Shown here piece by piece: positions 44,463 through 57,169 of a stretch of 64,000 nucleotides of DNA. Within the stretch, counting starts at the first letter, position 1. Each line of letters begins with the position of its first letter. The position numbers were made by a program, and so were the translations under genes. Origin of the DNA: Myxocyprinus asiaticus (Eukaryota > Chordata > Actinopteri > Cypriniformes > Catostomidae); contig NC_059387.1 of assembly GCF_019703515.2 (NCBI RefSeq), positions 35,934,877 to 35,998,876 on the forward strand, written 5' to 3'. The notes beneath the pieces were generated by a model that saw nothing but the letters and a program-made list of their open reading frames with translations, searched no databases and was not told the DNA's origin.

Positions 44463-44879
44463 GGGGGTCTGGGTAGCTCAGCGAGTAAAGATACTGACTA
44501 TCACCCCTGGAGTCACGAGTTTGAATCCAGGGTGTACTGAGCAACCAAATTGGCCCGGTTGCTAGGGAGGGTAGAGTCACATGGGGTAACCTCCTCGTGG
44601 TCGTGATTAGTGGTTCTCGCTCTCAATGGGGCGTGTGGTAAGTTGTGTGTGGATCGTGGAGAGTAGCATGAGTCTCCACATGCTGTGAGTCTCCGCGGTG
44701 TCATGCACAACGAGTCACGTGATAAGATGCACGGATTGACGGTCTCAGAAGCGGAGGCAACTGAGACTTGTCCTCCACCACCCGGATTGAGGTGAATAAC
44801 CACGCAACCATGAGGACCTTACTAAGTAGTGGGAATTGGGCATTCCAAATTGGAAGAAAAGGGGATACAAAAAAAAGAA
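44463..44879 (+). mobile_element. SINE family A, subfamily 2, perfect 17-bp TSD
   Basis: Flanked by aagaaaactggctgttc at 44446-44462 and 44880-44896. Head gggggtctgggtagctcag, body gtcgtgattagtgg. A deletion has removed the gagtgactccagccaggtctcctaa block after the head in part (gtgtactgagcaacc). Confidence 0.95.
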
Positions 44880-45125
44880 AAGAAAACTGGCTGTTCTGTA
44901 AATAAGCGCATGTTAACGAGAGAGACTCGAATGGCTTTATCTCATCCGTGCTATGCGTGATTAGAATGAATTGTTTCTATTTTTCTGATTTTAAAGAACA
45001 GAAAGGATATTAAAAGAGACATTATTCAATGTCAAATGGATTGTGTGGATCTCATCTTTGGACACACATTACACCGAACAAATCAAACGAATCTTTTCCT
45101 CTCAACATGCAGTGAAATGATCTCG

Positions 45126-45826
45126 CTGCTGAACTACTTCATCACTGTACTGCTCAATCACTGCTTTACTTCTTCACCACTATACTACTCAATCACTGCT
45201 TTACTTCTTCACCACTATACTACTCAATCACTGCTGAACTTCTTCACCACTATACTGCTCAATCACTGCTGAACTTCTTCACCACTATACTGCTCAATCA
45301 CTGCTGAACGTCTACACCACTATACTGCTCAATCACTGCTGAACGTCTACACCACTATACTACTCAATCACTGCTTTACTTCTTCACCACTATACTACTC
45401 AATCACTGCTGAACGTCTACACCACTATACTACTCAATCACTGCTGAACTTCTTCACCACTATACTGCTCAATATCTGCTGAACTTCTTCACCACTATAC
45501 TGCTCAATCACTGCTGAACATCTACACCACTATACTACTCAATCACTGCTTTACTTCTTCACCACTATACTACTTGATCACTGCTGAACTTCTTCACCAC
45601 TATACAACTCAATCACTGCTGAACTTCTTCACCACTATACTACTCAATCACTGCTGAACTTCTTCACCACTATACTGCTCAATAACTGCTGAACGTCTAC
45701 ACCACTATACTACTCAATCACTGCCGAACTTCTTCACCACTGTACTGCTCAATCACTGCTGAACTTCATCACTATACTACTCAATTACTGCTGAACATCT
45801 ACACCACTATACTACTCAATCACTGG
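45126..45826. repeat. Minisatellite, 35-bp unit, about 20 copies
   Basis: Unit ctgctgaacttcttcaccac + tatactgctcaatca with two main variants (cttctt or gtctac; actgctc or actactc). Highly regular. Interrupted at its right edge by the L1-like element. Confidence 0.95.
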
Positions 45827-46099
45827 TCTAAACATGGGAGGCGCTAGTGAGCAGCGCATGGAGTAGACCTGCTTCAAGAGGCTCCTCCGTTCCAATCTTT
45901 ATATTCAATATTTTTATAGTCTCACATCTCATCTTACCTGCCTCGGGAACTTCCCTGACATACTGTGGTCTGGTTAGTTGACTTTTCGTGACGACATGCA
46001 GAGTCACTCCAACCAGCTTTAACTAATGCTAGCAATGCTAGTGGCAGCTCTCCCAGTCGAGCTCGTGGTCAAGCTACAGGTGGTGACGACGTTGGGGAT

Positions 46100-46750
46100 T
46101 TGCCACTGATCTGGGAGAAGGTCTCCGACAAGATCCTCAAACACATTAATGATAGGTTTGATAAGTTGGAGCAGACTCTCCAGGCAGTACAAAGCTTCCA
46201 GAAGGAACTGATGGAGAAGGTAGAGTCTATCGAGGAGCAGGTGTTGGAGCAGGAAAGCCGTATTAGCTGCTTGGAAAAGTCACCCTCCAGCCTGAAGAAT
46301 GAGAACAGCGCACTCAAATTCAAGGTGGATGACCTCAAGGGCCGGTCACTTGGCATACCTGAGCTAGAAGAAGGGGGTAAACCAACGGAATTGATCAAGG
46401 CTCTGATACCGAAACTTCTTGGGGAGGACAACTTCAAGTCTGCGGTGATTATCGAATGGGCACCGGACCCTGTGATCGCCACCTCCGGTGGGAGCCAAGC
46501 CCCACGCCATTATCATGCGGGTCCACTTTTATCGGGAGAAGGAGCTCATACTGCGACTCCAGAGGCTGCGATAGCTGGAGTATAAAAACGGGAATTCAGC
46601 GAGGTGTTGGGTGATCTGCGGGAGCTCAAGGTGGAATATAGTCTCCTCTTTCCTGCAAAGCTCCGCATCAAACACAAAGTCCGCTTCAAGGTTTTCACCA
46701 CACCAGGTGAGGCAATGTCATTTCTGAACAGTGACTTAAAGAACATATCC
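46100..46750 (+). pseudogene. L1 ORF1p-like, coiled coil plus C-terminal domain, broken
   Basis: The first frame (46100-46585) reads VSDKILKHINDRFDKLEQTL and on through heptads (EKVESIEEQVLEQESRISCLE), a trimerising coiled coil, then the start of an RNA-binding region. The C-terminal block (EYSLLFPAKLRIKHKVRFKVF) continues in another frame to about 46750. At least one frameshift and one stop. ORF1p would package LINE RNA. Confidence 0.85.
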
Positions 46751-47149
46751 TAAAGACTCGGATGCCGCTCTGTGCGTTCAAACAGAGGGTTGATCACATT
46801 TCAGCATGACTCTTTGTCATTCAGAGAATTCGATTGGTTTGTATGAGACTGTCAACTTATTTTATTTACTTCAGTCACGATTGGCAGTGGAGCTGAGCTG
46901 GCTTCTTGTAGCTTTATTCAGCTAGCTACTGTTGTTTAGAGGGTAGTCACCTCACGTGCGAATAGTGGTCCCGGGCTTTGAGGGACACCTGTGCTTCGTT
47001 TGGGGAGGCACTTTGTGGGCGGGTAGGGAACATGTTCAGAGGGTTGTTCAAGTGTGTTGTTTCACACCGTAATGTGTGGTATTTATGTGTTTTTACTGTC
47101 TTTTGTGGGGGGGGGGTTTGGGAGCATGCCAGATCATTTTCATCTCAGG

Positions 47150-50100
47150 GATAATGTCAGTACCTGACAGTATTGCACATAGCAGCATCAATAACAACTT
47201 AACACTAGTCTCATGGAATGTGAAGGCCATCGGCCATGTAATCAAAAGAGGTTGCGTCATCTCATCTCAAATCACTGAAGCCAGACATCATTTTTCTCCA
47301 GGAAATGCACATTGGAGCAAACAAACAGCGTAGACTAAGATCAGATTGGATTTCTCAGGTTTTTCAAGCACCTTTTACTCGTAAGACCAGGGGGGCTGCT
47401 ATTCTTTTTCGTAAAAATAATACATTTCGCCTTGACTCTATGACAGCAGACCCTTATAGCTCTTAATGATTTCAGGTCACATAAGTTCCTTTACAGTAAC
47501 AATGCTTAACATCTATGCCCCAAATATTGACAATCCTGTTTGTTTGTTTTTTCGTAAAACATTTGATATGATACCAGCCTCTAGCTCCAATGTCATTATT
47601 AGAGGTGATCGTTACTTAGATCCAATCCTGGACAGACTTTCTACAAAACCGGCCCCTACTATAGCCTCATTGCAAACTTTTAATGATTTAAATAAGACTA
47701 GGAACATGGTTTATATTTGGCGGCTGCAGCATCCTACTGACAGCGATTTTTCTTTCTACTCTCATGTCCACAAATCATACACTAGGATAGACTATTTCCT
47801 GATTTCTTCTGAATTGCTACCCAGCATTACAAATTCCACTTATCATAATATTTTGATTTCTGACTCCAGCCCGGTATCACTTCAATTTAAAGACATTCTG
47901 TCTAAACAAAAGTACAGCTGGCGCTTCAACCCTCTTCTTCTTAAGGATCACTCTTTCACTGACCATATGACTGCACGTATAGATGAGTTTCTCACCACCA
48001 ACGATAATGGGGAGGTCTCTGATTCCACTCTGTGGGAGGCCTTTAAGGCTGTGATGAGAGGACACATTATTTAATTTGAATCATCTAAAAAAAGAGAACT
48101 TTAATGGTCGCCTTAGGGATATTGATAAGATGCTTCCAGCACTTGAGATGTACAGGGCTTCCCTCTTCAGTCTGACTACAATAAGATCTTAAAATTAAAA
48201 TATGAATATAATACTATCCTTAACAAACATGTTGGCAGCCAATTACTAAAGCTCAAACAGAAATATTTTGAACTCAGTGATAAACCAGAGCATTTATTAG
48301 CAAGTCAACTTAGAGGAGAGCAAGCTAATCGTGCCATCCATAGGATTAAATCTAAATCAGGTGCATTGGTTACTGACCCAAAACAGATAAATGTTTGCTT
48401 CTGAGACTTTTATAAGGAACTATATTCAAGCAAAGGAAAGCCCACTCTAATTTTTTTCAATAACCTAAATATTCCACAACTAGATGGCGTATCTAGAGAT
48501 GACATTGACACCCCAGTCTCTAAGGTTGAGCTTCTGGAAGCTATTCTAGCATTCCCCTCTGGAAAAGCGGCAGGCCCAGATGGCTTTGGCTGTGAATATT
48601 ACAAGGCGTTTCATGGAAAAATAGTCCCTCTCATGTTAAGAATGGTGAATGACTCAGTGAAAAATAAGAGGCTCCCCAGTTCACTCTATGAAGCTAATAT
48701 TTGTTTGCTCCTAAAAAAGGGAAAAGTAGAGAGCGACCCCGCAAATTACAGACCAATCGCTCTTCTGAATTGTGACCAGAAGGTGATAACTAAAGTTCTG
48801 GTCACAAAATTGGGTAGGCATATCTCAACAATTGTACATCCTGATCAGACTGGATTTATACCGGGTAGATTCACATTTAGTAATGTTCGTCTGCTTTTGA
48901 ATACATTATATTCGGTCCATGACAAGGACACGCAAGCTGCCATCTTATCTCTCGATGCCCAGAAGGCATTCGATCAGATCGAATGGCCCTATTTGCTAGA
49001 GACATCAAAACAATTTGGGTTTGGGGTGAACTTTATAGACTGGCTTAAAATAATTTACTCAAATCCAGTATCTTCTATTCTGACTAATACAGACAAATCC
49101 CAAACTTTTGATCCCCTTTCTCCCCTGCTGTTTGATATTGCTTTTGAACCTCTTGCAATAGGAATCAGGGGTCACTCAGGTATCCATTGTGTAAAATTTG
49201 GTAATGTTGAAAGCCTCGTGAATCTATACGCGGACGATTTATTAATTTGTTTATCTGATCCAGTAGTGTCAGTTCCCAACCTCCTGAACTACATTAAGTC
49301 ATTTAGTAAACTGTCAGGATATACAATAAACTGGGATAAAAGTGAATTTGTGCCCCTGACGAATAATCTGAGCCCTACTTTCTTGAAATCCTTGCCATTT
49401 AAATTGGTTACCACCTACTTCACCTATCTTGAACTGAAGATTTCTAGAAACCCCAAACTGTTATTTAAATTGAATTTCTTGGACATGGTAGACAAATTAA
49501 AAGTTAACATTAGGAACTGGAAGCTGCTTCCCCTTTCAATGATTGGCCACATCATTGCTATTAAAATGGTTGCACTTCCAAGGTTCTTGTACCTTTTCCA
49601 AATCCTTCCTGTCTATTTACCAATATCCTTCTTTAAACAACTAGATTTGGTTATCCTCTCATTTGTCTGGGCAGATAAACCCCCTTGCATTGCTAAAGCA
49701 CACCTACAGAAGAATGTAAACAGGGTTGCCTCGGCCTTCCGATATTTAAGCATTATTACTGGGCTGCGAATGCAAGGGCTCTCACTTTCTGGCAGTGGGG
49801 CTTTCCCGACGATGTCTCCCCACTCTGGTTAAAAATTGAATCCATGTTAGTTTCAGAAACCTCTCACCCGGTGTTGCTCTTTTCCGAAGCACAGCTTTCC
49901 TACAAATTAGTTGGTAATAACTTCATTCTTAGAAATTCCCTGAGGATTTTGAATCAAATTAAAAACTCCTTTGGATTGGTAAATGTCTCAGTACACACCC
50001 CTATAACAAATAATCACTTGTTCAAGCCGGCACTGATGGATAGTGTTTCTGGACTGGAGGAGGAGGGGGTTGTGTTGTATTGGCGATCTATACATTGATA

Positions 50101-50910
50101 ATAAATTTGCTTCATTTCCTCATCTCAAAACTAAACATTGCCTTCCTCAACAACATTTCTATCGCTACCTTCAAGTCGGCATTTTGTACGGGAGCATATC
50201 CCAGAATTCACAGTCAAACCGTAGTGTCACATTTTTTATGATTTACTTCTCTCACAGCCTGGCTCTAAACATTTGATCTCCCGCTTTGTCACTGCTTTTA
50301 CGACACCAGTAAGAGCCGGTCATCTCAAAGAGGTCTGGGCTGCGGAATAGGGTGCTCCGGTGTCGGATGAATTGTGGGAGGAAGGTTTGTCCGGTATACA
50401 GAACTGCTCCATTAGTTCTAGATACAGATTAATTCGATTTAAAGTCTTACTCAGACTGATTACTCCAAAACCAAACTTAACAAGATTTTTGAATCAGTTT
50501 CCTCCCTGTATGACAGATGTGGTACTGCAGAAGGATCACTATCACACTTTTTCTGGTACTGTCCAGTATTAAGTAATTTCTGGAGTGACATATTTAACTG
50601 TCTTTCCAAACAATGTCGAATAAATATTCATCCAGATTGTAATCTGGCTATTTTTGGTTGCTCTGACAGTACAAAAGCCCTTCTTTCCCATCAGAAGCAA
50701 ATTCTTAGAGCAGGCATGGTTGCAGCTAAAAAATTAATATTTCTAAATTGGAAGTCTCCATTGTCCCCATGTTTCAGGAGGTGGCTCAATGAAATGCTTT
50801 CTGTTGGTAAGATGGAACAGATACGTTTTAACAAAGGGTCTTCACAAAACTACTTCTTGAAGGTGTGGAAACCATTTTTGATATTGCTTGATGAGACTTC
50901 AAGTGTCTGA
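47150..50910 (+). pseudogene. L1 ORF2p-like endonuclease and reverse transcriptase, broken
   Basis: Endonuclease begins LTLVSWNVKAIGH (47199) and continues with MLNIYAPN and YTRIDYFLIS. RT lies in one open frame at 48633-49832: NYRPIALLNCDQKVITKVL, LDAQKAFDQIEW, and an intact YADD at 49227-49238. C-terminal part runs to 50910. Frameshifts near 47330, 48074, 49832 and 50098 and stops in between make it inactive. Confidence 0.92.
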
Positions 50911-51725
50911 TTTGAGTGTTTGCTGCTATGTTGTGTCCTTAATCCTCTGATCTTAAAGTCTGACTGATACTCTGGCAGCCCTCCACCTTTTTATTTATTT
51001 ATTTTTTGTTGCTTTCTGTTTTCTATGTCTGTTGTGTGTCTGTTATGAGAAAATTTGAAAATAAAGTATTTAAAAAATAAAAATCACTGGTCTAAACATT
51101 TACCAGCCAGTGGAGCATCACAGACATTTAGTCGCATAGCACGAAATTTGGTTGCAATTATGAATGATTTCCTCTAATTGTAGTGGAGAGTTGCACATAG
51201 AGCAAAAGATCAATCTTGGGATTTTAAGAATAGATATCGAGATCGTTCAAATGAAGATCACGATGCATCAGAAAATCAGTATTTTTATCCACCCCTTATC
51301 TGCTCTGAACTATTGAATTGGCTAATAGCATATACAAAAACAGTTTAAGGCACTTCTTATGGTGTAACAATTAATTGATTAAAAATTAATTGCACACTGA
51401 TGCATTTCAGCCAAAGGATTTCATTGCCTAATTAAAAAAAAAAAAAACCTCCTCAGTTATCTGCACGTCTGGAAAAATCATAGAAAATCAATGAAATTCA
51501 TTGGTCAAAAAGTGTGGGAACCCTGATTGAAGCACACAAGATCACAGAATCAATGTATCAATACCCAGCCCTTCTGGAGAACATGATCATCAGGCTAAAA
51601 ATACCAAATACTGGCAAATTCTCAAATTCATGTTACTTTTCCAATGCAACTTTTCACTCAAAATGTTTTTCTGATAAAATCATTTGTAATGAATTTGCAT
51701 TAATTGCAATGCAAATAGAGGCATT

Positions 51726-51930
51726 TTACATTTACATTTACATTTATGCATTTGGCAGACACTTTTATCCAAAGCGACTCACAGTGCCCTTATTACAGGG
51801 ACAATTCCCCTGGAGCAACCTGGAGTTAAGTGCCTTGCTCAAGGACACAACGGTGGTGACTGTGGGGATTGAACCAGCAACCTTCTGCTTACCAGTTCAG
51901 TGATTTAGTCCACTATGCCACCACCACTCG
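51726..51930 (-). mobile_element. SINE family B (HE1-like), second copy
   Basis: Reverse complement of the family seen at 9927: catttggcagacacttttat, ggttcgatcc-like box as ggggattgaaccagcaacc, and head near accaccactcg. Confidence 0.85.
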
Positions 51931-53404
51931 CGTCGACTACGCCACCACCATTTTCACTGGTGGCCTCAGACTTTTGGCCCTCACAGTGCTCAAGTTTCTT
52001 AAAGTTTTTAAGGTTATTCTTCCACTTTTTCCTACATATAGCCTTATTAATACAATTTTCCCCATGAAAGAAGATCACCTTTAAAAGCTTTGAGTCATTT
52101 GTGCCGTATGCTCTCATCTGCGGTTTGTAAGTCCTAATGTTTCTCCAGAGACTAGCTCGATTAAAGAATTAAGTTGTCAAGCAGAGCCACTTTGGCTGTG
52201 ACACCCTGATTTTGTAAGATATATTATCATCAGACTCCATCCGCTCTGTGCATTGATTTCATTAGCAGGAACTTGTACAAGGACACGTTTGTGACAGAGT
52301 AACTTAAAACTGGTGTCACAGAGCCAGACGTTGACTATCAGCATAAAGTCTAGTCCAGTTTGCAGCTTATTCAGGTCTTCACTGGTCAGGCTGGTGTGGT
52401 GTGCTGGTTTTGAGCGGATGGATGCAGATGTGTCGTTCTGAACACACTGTAGTCATTAGAACTGCAGCTAAGTGCAACAAAAGATCTGATGTCAACCTCA
52501 CATGAGCTGACACTAGTCATGTTTCCATCCAAGTTAAAAATTGAATGTATGTAGTTTAATTTAGCAAACAAAGCAGCATTTCCATCCCATGGGTTTAAGA
52601 GAACAAAAATCATCATTTCTGGGGAACTTGGCACAAAATAGAAATGAAAATGGAAGTTGAAACCACTCTGGCTTTTTATTAAATGTAATAAATGACTTGA
52701 GATTTAGAACGTGCAGAATGTTTTTTTTGTTTGTTTTTTTTTTTTTGTTTTTTTTGGACGAATTTCATAATTGCTTGTATTCAGCATCAGATGTCTTTGT
52801 AATTACATGACTTGTTAAGGCAAAGTCACATGACTTTCTGATCCGCATCTACGGTGTATTATGTAAATCCTATTGGAATATATTCTGTAAATGTGTTTCC
52901 ATGGTAGTTTATGTTCATGTTTTCTTATCGTATAAACAATGTGTCCACCTCAAATGGGCATTTTGGAGATTTTATCTGCACCTTGGTGTTTCCATTCAGC
53001 ATTTTTTGTTTGCAGTCGGCATAAAAATACATGGATGGAAACCCAGCTAGTGTCAAAACTCATGAGCCCAAGCAAATGCCACACACGTGACAGATGTGAC
53101 ATGAAATGAGCTTGTAGATTCACTGCTTACGCTGTTTAATCGTCATTGATCATCAGTTTGTGATCTTCATTTCAGAGAGATGCAGCATGTTTTATTTCTC
53201 AGTTGATGTGTCAGAGCGCAAGCAAATGCTGCAGTTGTTGTTTTGGGGCAGGATACTGTTGCAGTCATGTTTATAAGTGATAATTGTATTTTGAGTGAAG
53301 ATAATGATGAGCTTGTTATTCAGCACTCTCCCAAAACATACAAAGAATCCAAGGTGGCAGATGACTTCTAAAGCAGTAGTTTATTTTTAATTAATTATTT
53401 ATAA
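51931..53404. other. Unassigned sequence
   Basis: Poly-T/TTTG stretch near 52721-52760. Nothing else recognised. Confidence 0.4.
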
Positions 53405-53831
53405 CTTTTTTCTCCCAATTTCGCATGCCCAATTCCCAATGTGCTCTAAGTCCTCGTGATGGCGTAGTGACTCGCCTCAATCCGGGTGGCGGAGGACGAA
53501 TCTCAGTTGCCTCCGCGTCTCAGACCGTCAGTCCACGAATCTTATCACGTGGCTTGTTGAGCGCATTACCATGGAGACGTAGCGCGTGTGGAGGCTTCAC
53601 GCTATTCTCCGCGGCATCCACGCACAACTCACCACACGCCCCACCAAGAGCGAGAACCACATTATAGCGACCACAAGGAGGTTACCCCATGTGACTCTAC
53701 CCTCCCTAGCAACCAGGCCAATTTGGTTGCTTAGGAGACCTGGCTGGAGTCACTCAGCACACCCTGGATTCGAACACGCGACTCCAGGGGTGATAGTCAG
53801 CGTCTTTACTTGCTGAGATACCCAGGCCCCC
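53405..53831 (-). mobile_element. SINE family A, full length, subfamily 1
   Basis: Tail ttttttctcccaatttcg at left, head gctgagatacccaggccccc at right. Flanks atttataacttttt and atttttaactcttt agree at 11 of 14 positions, possibly a decayed duplication. Confidence 0.88.
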
Positions 53832-53907
53832 TATTTTTAACTCTTTGTTCTTACATTGTAAATACATTAATAGACTATATACAAATAGTATGTTATTCAT
53901 TTACACC

Positions 53908-54240
53908 GGTCAGTCACAACATTAAAACCACCTGCCTAATATTGTGTAGGTCCCCCTCGTGCCGCCAAAACAGCGCCAACCCGCTTCTCAAAATAGCATT
54001 CAGAGATGATATTCTTCTCATCACAATTGTACAGAGTGGTTATCTGAGTTACCGTAGACTTTCTGTCAGTTCAAACCAGTCTGGCCATTCTCTGTTGACC
54101 TCTCTCATCAACAAGGCGTTTCCATCCACAGAACTGACACTCACTGGATGTTTTTGTTTTTGGCACCATTCTGAGTAAATTCTAGAGACTGTTGTGTGTG
54201 AAAATCCCAGAAATACTCAAACCAGCCCATCTGGCACCAA
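53908..54240 (+). repeat. Dispersed fish repeat (ccggtcagtcacaacatt type)
   Basis: Starts accggtcagtcacaacatta and contains gtccccctcgtgccgccaaa and gaccagtctggccattct-like sequence. Truncated at the right. Widespread in teleosts from memory; class unsure. Confidence 0.65.
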
Positions 54241-54254
54241 CCAAAGGCATATAA

Positions 54255-55256
54255 TGGCACTTTTACACTGCACGTTACGGTTCAACTCGACTCGACTCGC
54301 TTTACTTTCCTGAGCTTGCTTTTCCACTGCAGTTTAGTGCCGCCTCAGCGTGGGTGGGATTATAGGCTGATCGTCATAGTTGCGCCGCCTCTACTGCCGT
54401 GACATCATCTTAAACGCGACACAAACGTTACTGACCATAAACAATAACACGACCGCTAGCTGTTAGCTACTAGCTCATTGTGCTGCATAAAGCAGATGTT
54501 GCATTGTGATTTTACACAAGTGTAACAGTTAAATTGGCCTGGTTGTTTTAGAAGCAAGCTTTCCAGTAGCTGGTCAACTAAATAAAGTGAAGCTTTCAAG
54601 CAGAATATAGAGTTAACGTAACAAAACATACCATCCTCCATCGTGGACTCCAACAACGCCGAGTCCAGGGCACTCTCCCTCCCATTGCTCGCCGGTCTAT
54701 TGCCATAGATAGCGTCCATTTGTTCGAACCACTTCCACTTTCTTCTGTTTGAACCACTCCGTCTGTTGTGGTCCTGGATGGTTCTGTAGTCACTTTTACA
54801 TTTTTTTAACTTTTCCCTACACTGTTGGTAGATCCAGTGGTAGCTGTGTGCGGTCAGCAGCTGAGACACTTCCTGAAAGACTTTTTCGTTTCGCTTCGTT
54901 TCGTTCGCCGCTAACGAGAGGAACGTCTGCACCTCGTTTATTGACCATGGCGTGGTTTTGCGCACAGCCATTTCTTTTTACAATTCGAAAGTCGCGTGAA
55001 CAAACGATACTGCTATCGCTGTTGCTAACTTTAAAACTAGCAGGTTGATGTCCCGTAAATCCAGTGACGCTGATAGTGACGATTCTCTCTGACCAATCAG
55101 TGATCTGCAGGGATTTGACGTCACATTTAGTATCGGCTCGGCTCACTTGGAACCTCGACCGAGATGGTACTAAAAAAAGTATCAGGTACTATCCACAGTG
55201 GAAAACCCCCAAAAAGCGAGCAGAGTCGAGCCGTACCTTGCAGTGGAAAAGCCCCA
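54255..55256 (-). mobile_element. PIF/Harbinger-like element, 1,002 bp, TAA target site
   Basis: Ends TGGCACTTTTACACTGCA and reverse of TGCAGTGGAAAAGCCCCA. Duplication taa at 54252-54254 and 55257-55259. Carries a Myb/SANT-like gene on the - strand but no DDE transposase. The element at 32287 shares both ends. Confidence 0.9.
54456..54971 (-). CDS. Harbinger-type Myb/SANT-like DNA-binding protein, partial
   Basis: The first about 115 residues read as a trihelix/Myb-SANT domain: TPWSINEVQTFLSLAANE (helix 1), VFQEVSQLLTAHSYHWIYQQCREKLKKCKSDYRTI (helices 2 and 3, with QCREKLKKxKSDY) and GSNRRKWKWFEQMDAIYG. PIF/Harbinger elements carry such a second gene, whose product helps import and direct the transposase. 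Residues after about 115 (TMEDGM on) look like intron read-through. The host-like signature WT/S-x-x-E-V is kept with no stop, so the domain is intact in this copy. Confidence 0.8.
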   Translation of the reverse strand: MAVRKTTPWSINEVQTFLSLAANETKRNEKVFQEVSQLLTAHSYHWIYQQCREKLKKCKSDYRTIQDHNRRSGSNRRKWKWFEQMDAIYGNRPASNGRESALDSALLESTMEDGMFCYVNSIFCLKASLYLVDQLLESLLLKQPGQFNCYTCVKSQCNICFMQHNELVANS

Positions 55257-55259
55257 TAA

Positions 55260-57169
55260 TACAGTAGTTCTCTCTTTAGATTAGGTTATGCTAAATACTA
55301 AGCTAGCAATTAGTCAATGCTTTATTACAACATTTACGCATTAATACTGTAATAGTAAGTGTTCCTAAAACAGTAATTACCACATGAATGAAGCATAACA
55401 GTATGTCCAGTTCATTATATACTGTATATAAATGTATATATTATTTCTTTATGAACTGCTATATAAATTTATGCCATCTTGATGTACTCACAAACACTTC
55501 TTTACCACTGGTTTATGCATCTACTGAAATACATTATTTAGGTATGGATAATAAGCTGTTTAGTAAGGATGAAAAAATGCTTTATCAAACTGCTTATATA
55601 TATGAATTTAACAACAATAATAAATCATTTGCTATATGGAATTAAAACAAATAATACACTTTTTTTTTTATATTGCCTAATAGCCTATTGATGTATTGGA
55701 ATGATCATTTATAAATGATTAATTAAGTGTAAACTAATGCTATACAAATACTTTATACCATGTAGTTATTATAAAGTGTTACCATAAAGTTTACCACTAT
55801 TTTTATACATATTGTGTCATTATATGAGCATTAACGTGTGTTTCATGTGAGAAGCTGTATCTGTGTAGTGCAGAGTTGCTATGTAGTGTTTCACGATGCT
55901 GCCTATGTAGACAGTAGTCAGCTCACTAGGGTTTGGAACGGAGCATGTTTCTCTTGTGTTGAAGCAGATGGTGTGTATCTGAGGTTATCTGGGGAGGGTT
56001 GATCTTTTCAGCTCTGAAGATCTTCCTCTCTGCGTTTTCTCACACTTCGTTTTTCACTCAAAACATTTACAGTCCCAGTCGTCTTTCCTCGTTTGGAAAT
56101 GACACAAATATTTTGCACCAGCACGTCCGGTGAGATCTTCGTAAAATGACATCTCCTGTAATGCTCACCCGTGCTGCCTCATCCTGTAATATCTCTGTTG
56201 TCATGGTAACCGTGGAGAACATGCCGGCTAACTGCAGTGCCCCATAGTTCTAGACCTTTCCGTCTGAGGGTCTGTGTGCTTCACTAACTAGCGGCTATCA
56301 GCTGTCGTGTCACCTTTGTGTTAGTGCTGCTGACTGCAGACAGCGCTCTCTTGAGTGTGTTTCAAAACCTTGTGATGCTGACCTGATAAATTTAATTCAT
56401 TAAGATAATGAGTGATTGCAAAGAGAGGTGAAGATGAAGGTGAAATCAGTGGTAGGGCTCATGACTGTAAGAGCACACAGATGAGCAGGAGACGTTCTCT
56501 CTCGTGTCGTGTGAAGGTGAAAGTCTGCAGGTGATCCATGAGCAGATCAGTCATTTATCTGATGGATTTGTGTGATCGGACACTCAAACTGTCTTCTCTC
56601 TATAAATCATTTCTGAAAGGAGCATCAAAAAGCATTTGATGTCAAATAATGTGAGGTGTTTACCTATGAAGGTAAATCTGTAGAGATGCGAGAGCTTGTA
56701 GATTTGAGAACTTGTACAGTTCAGTAAATATGTATTCGCAAGTTGAAGTTTACACTCACAGACCTGAAGTTTAATTTTGTAATCTTGTTACACGTTCAAC
56801 AAGATTTGTACATTTCTATATGTCTAATTCAGATGTAGCGGGAAAACAGGTTCATTATGACTTACACTGAATTCTATGTATTGTAGATAGCCATCAAGTA
56901 AGTACTATGATCCAGCTCTTGTGATTGGTCACTACTTCATTGGCCCCGCCCCTGCCCAACACCAGCTCTCAGTTCTGGATTTACAGTGCACAAGTGAGTT
57001 TTGCAACGGGTTTTTCGCTAAAGTTGTTGCAAAAGTCAAGGTGGGAAGATGCTGTGGCAGATTTGATGGTAGTACTGCATAAGTGAATTCAAGACCTCCC
57101 TGAAGTTGGCACCCCATATAATTAAATCATTACCAAATCTATACCATTCATTTGTGCTGATTTGTGCCA
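55260..57169. other. Unassigned sequence
   Basis: AT-rich to about 55850, then mixed. No exon or known repeat recognised. Confidence 0.4.

Larger units (their letters stand above)
45836..51081 (+). mobile_element. Full-length L1-like retrotransposon, perfect 18-bp TSD
   Basis: About 5.25 kb from gggaggcgctagtgagcagc to an AAAATAAAG-type polyadenylation signal and short A-rich tail. Flanked by aatcactggtctaaacat at 45818-45835 and 51082-51099. Holds remnants of ORF1 and ORF2 in the L1 order. The complete 5' end makes it a full-length insertion. Confidence 0.95.

Noticed and set aside
45126..45826. Regular 35-bp repeat considered as a CRISPR-like array
   Set aside because: Units are contiguous without unique spacers and the genome is vertebrate.
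54817..55146. 109-residue - strand frame overlapping the Myb/SANT gene
   Set aside because: Shadow frame across the 5' end of the Harbinger-like element; the Myb frame explains the region.
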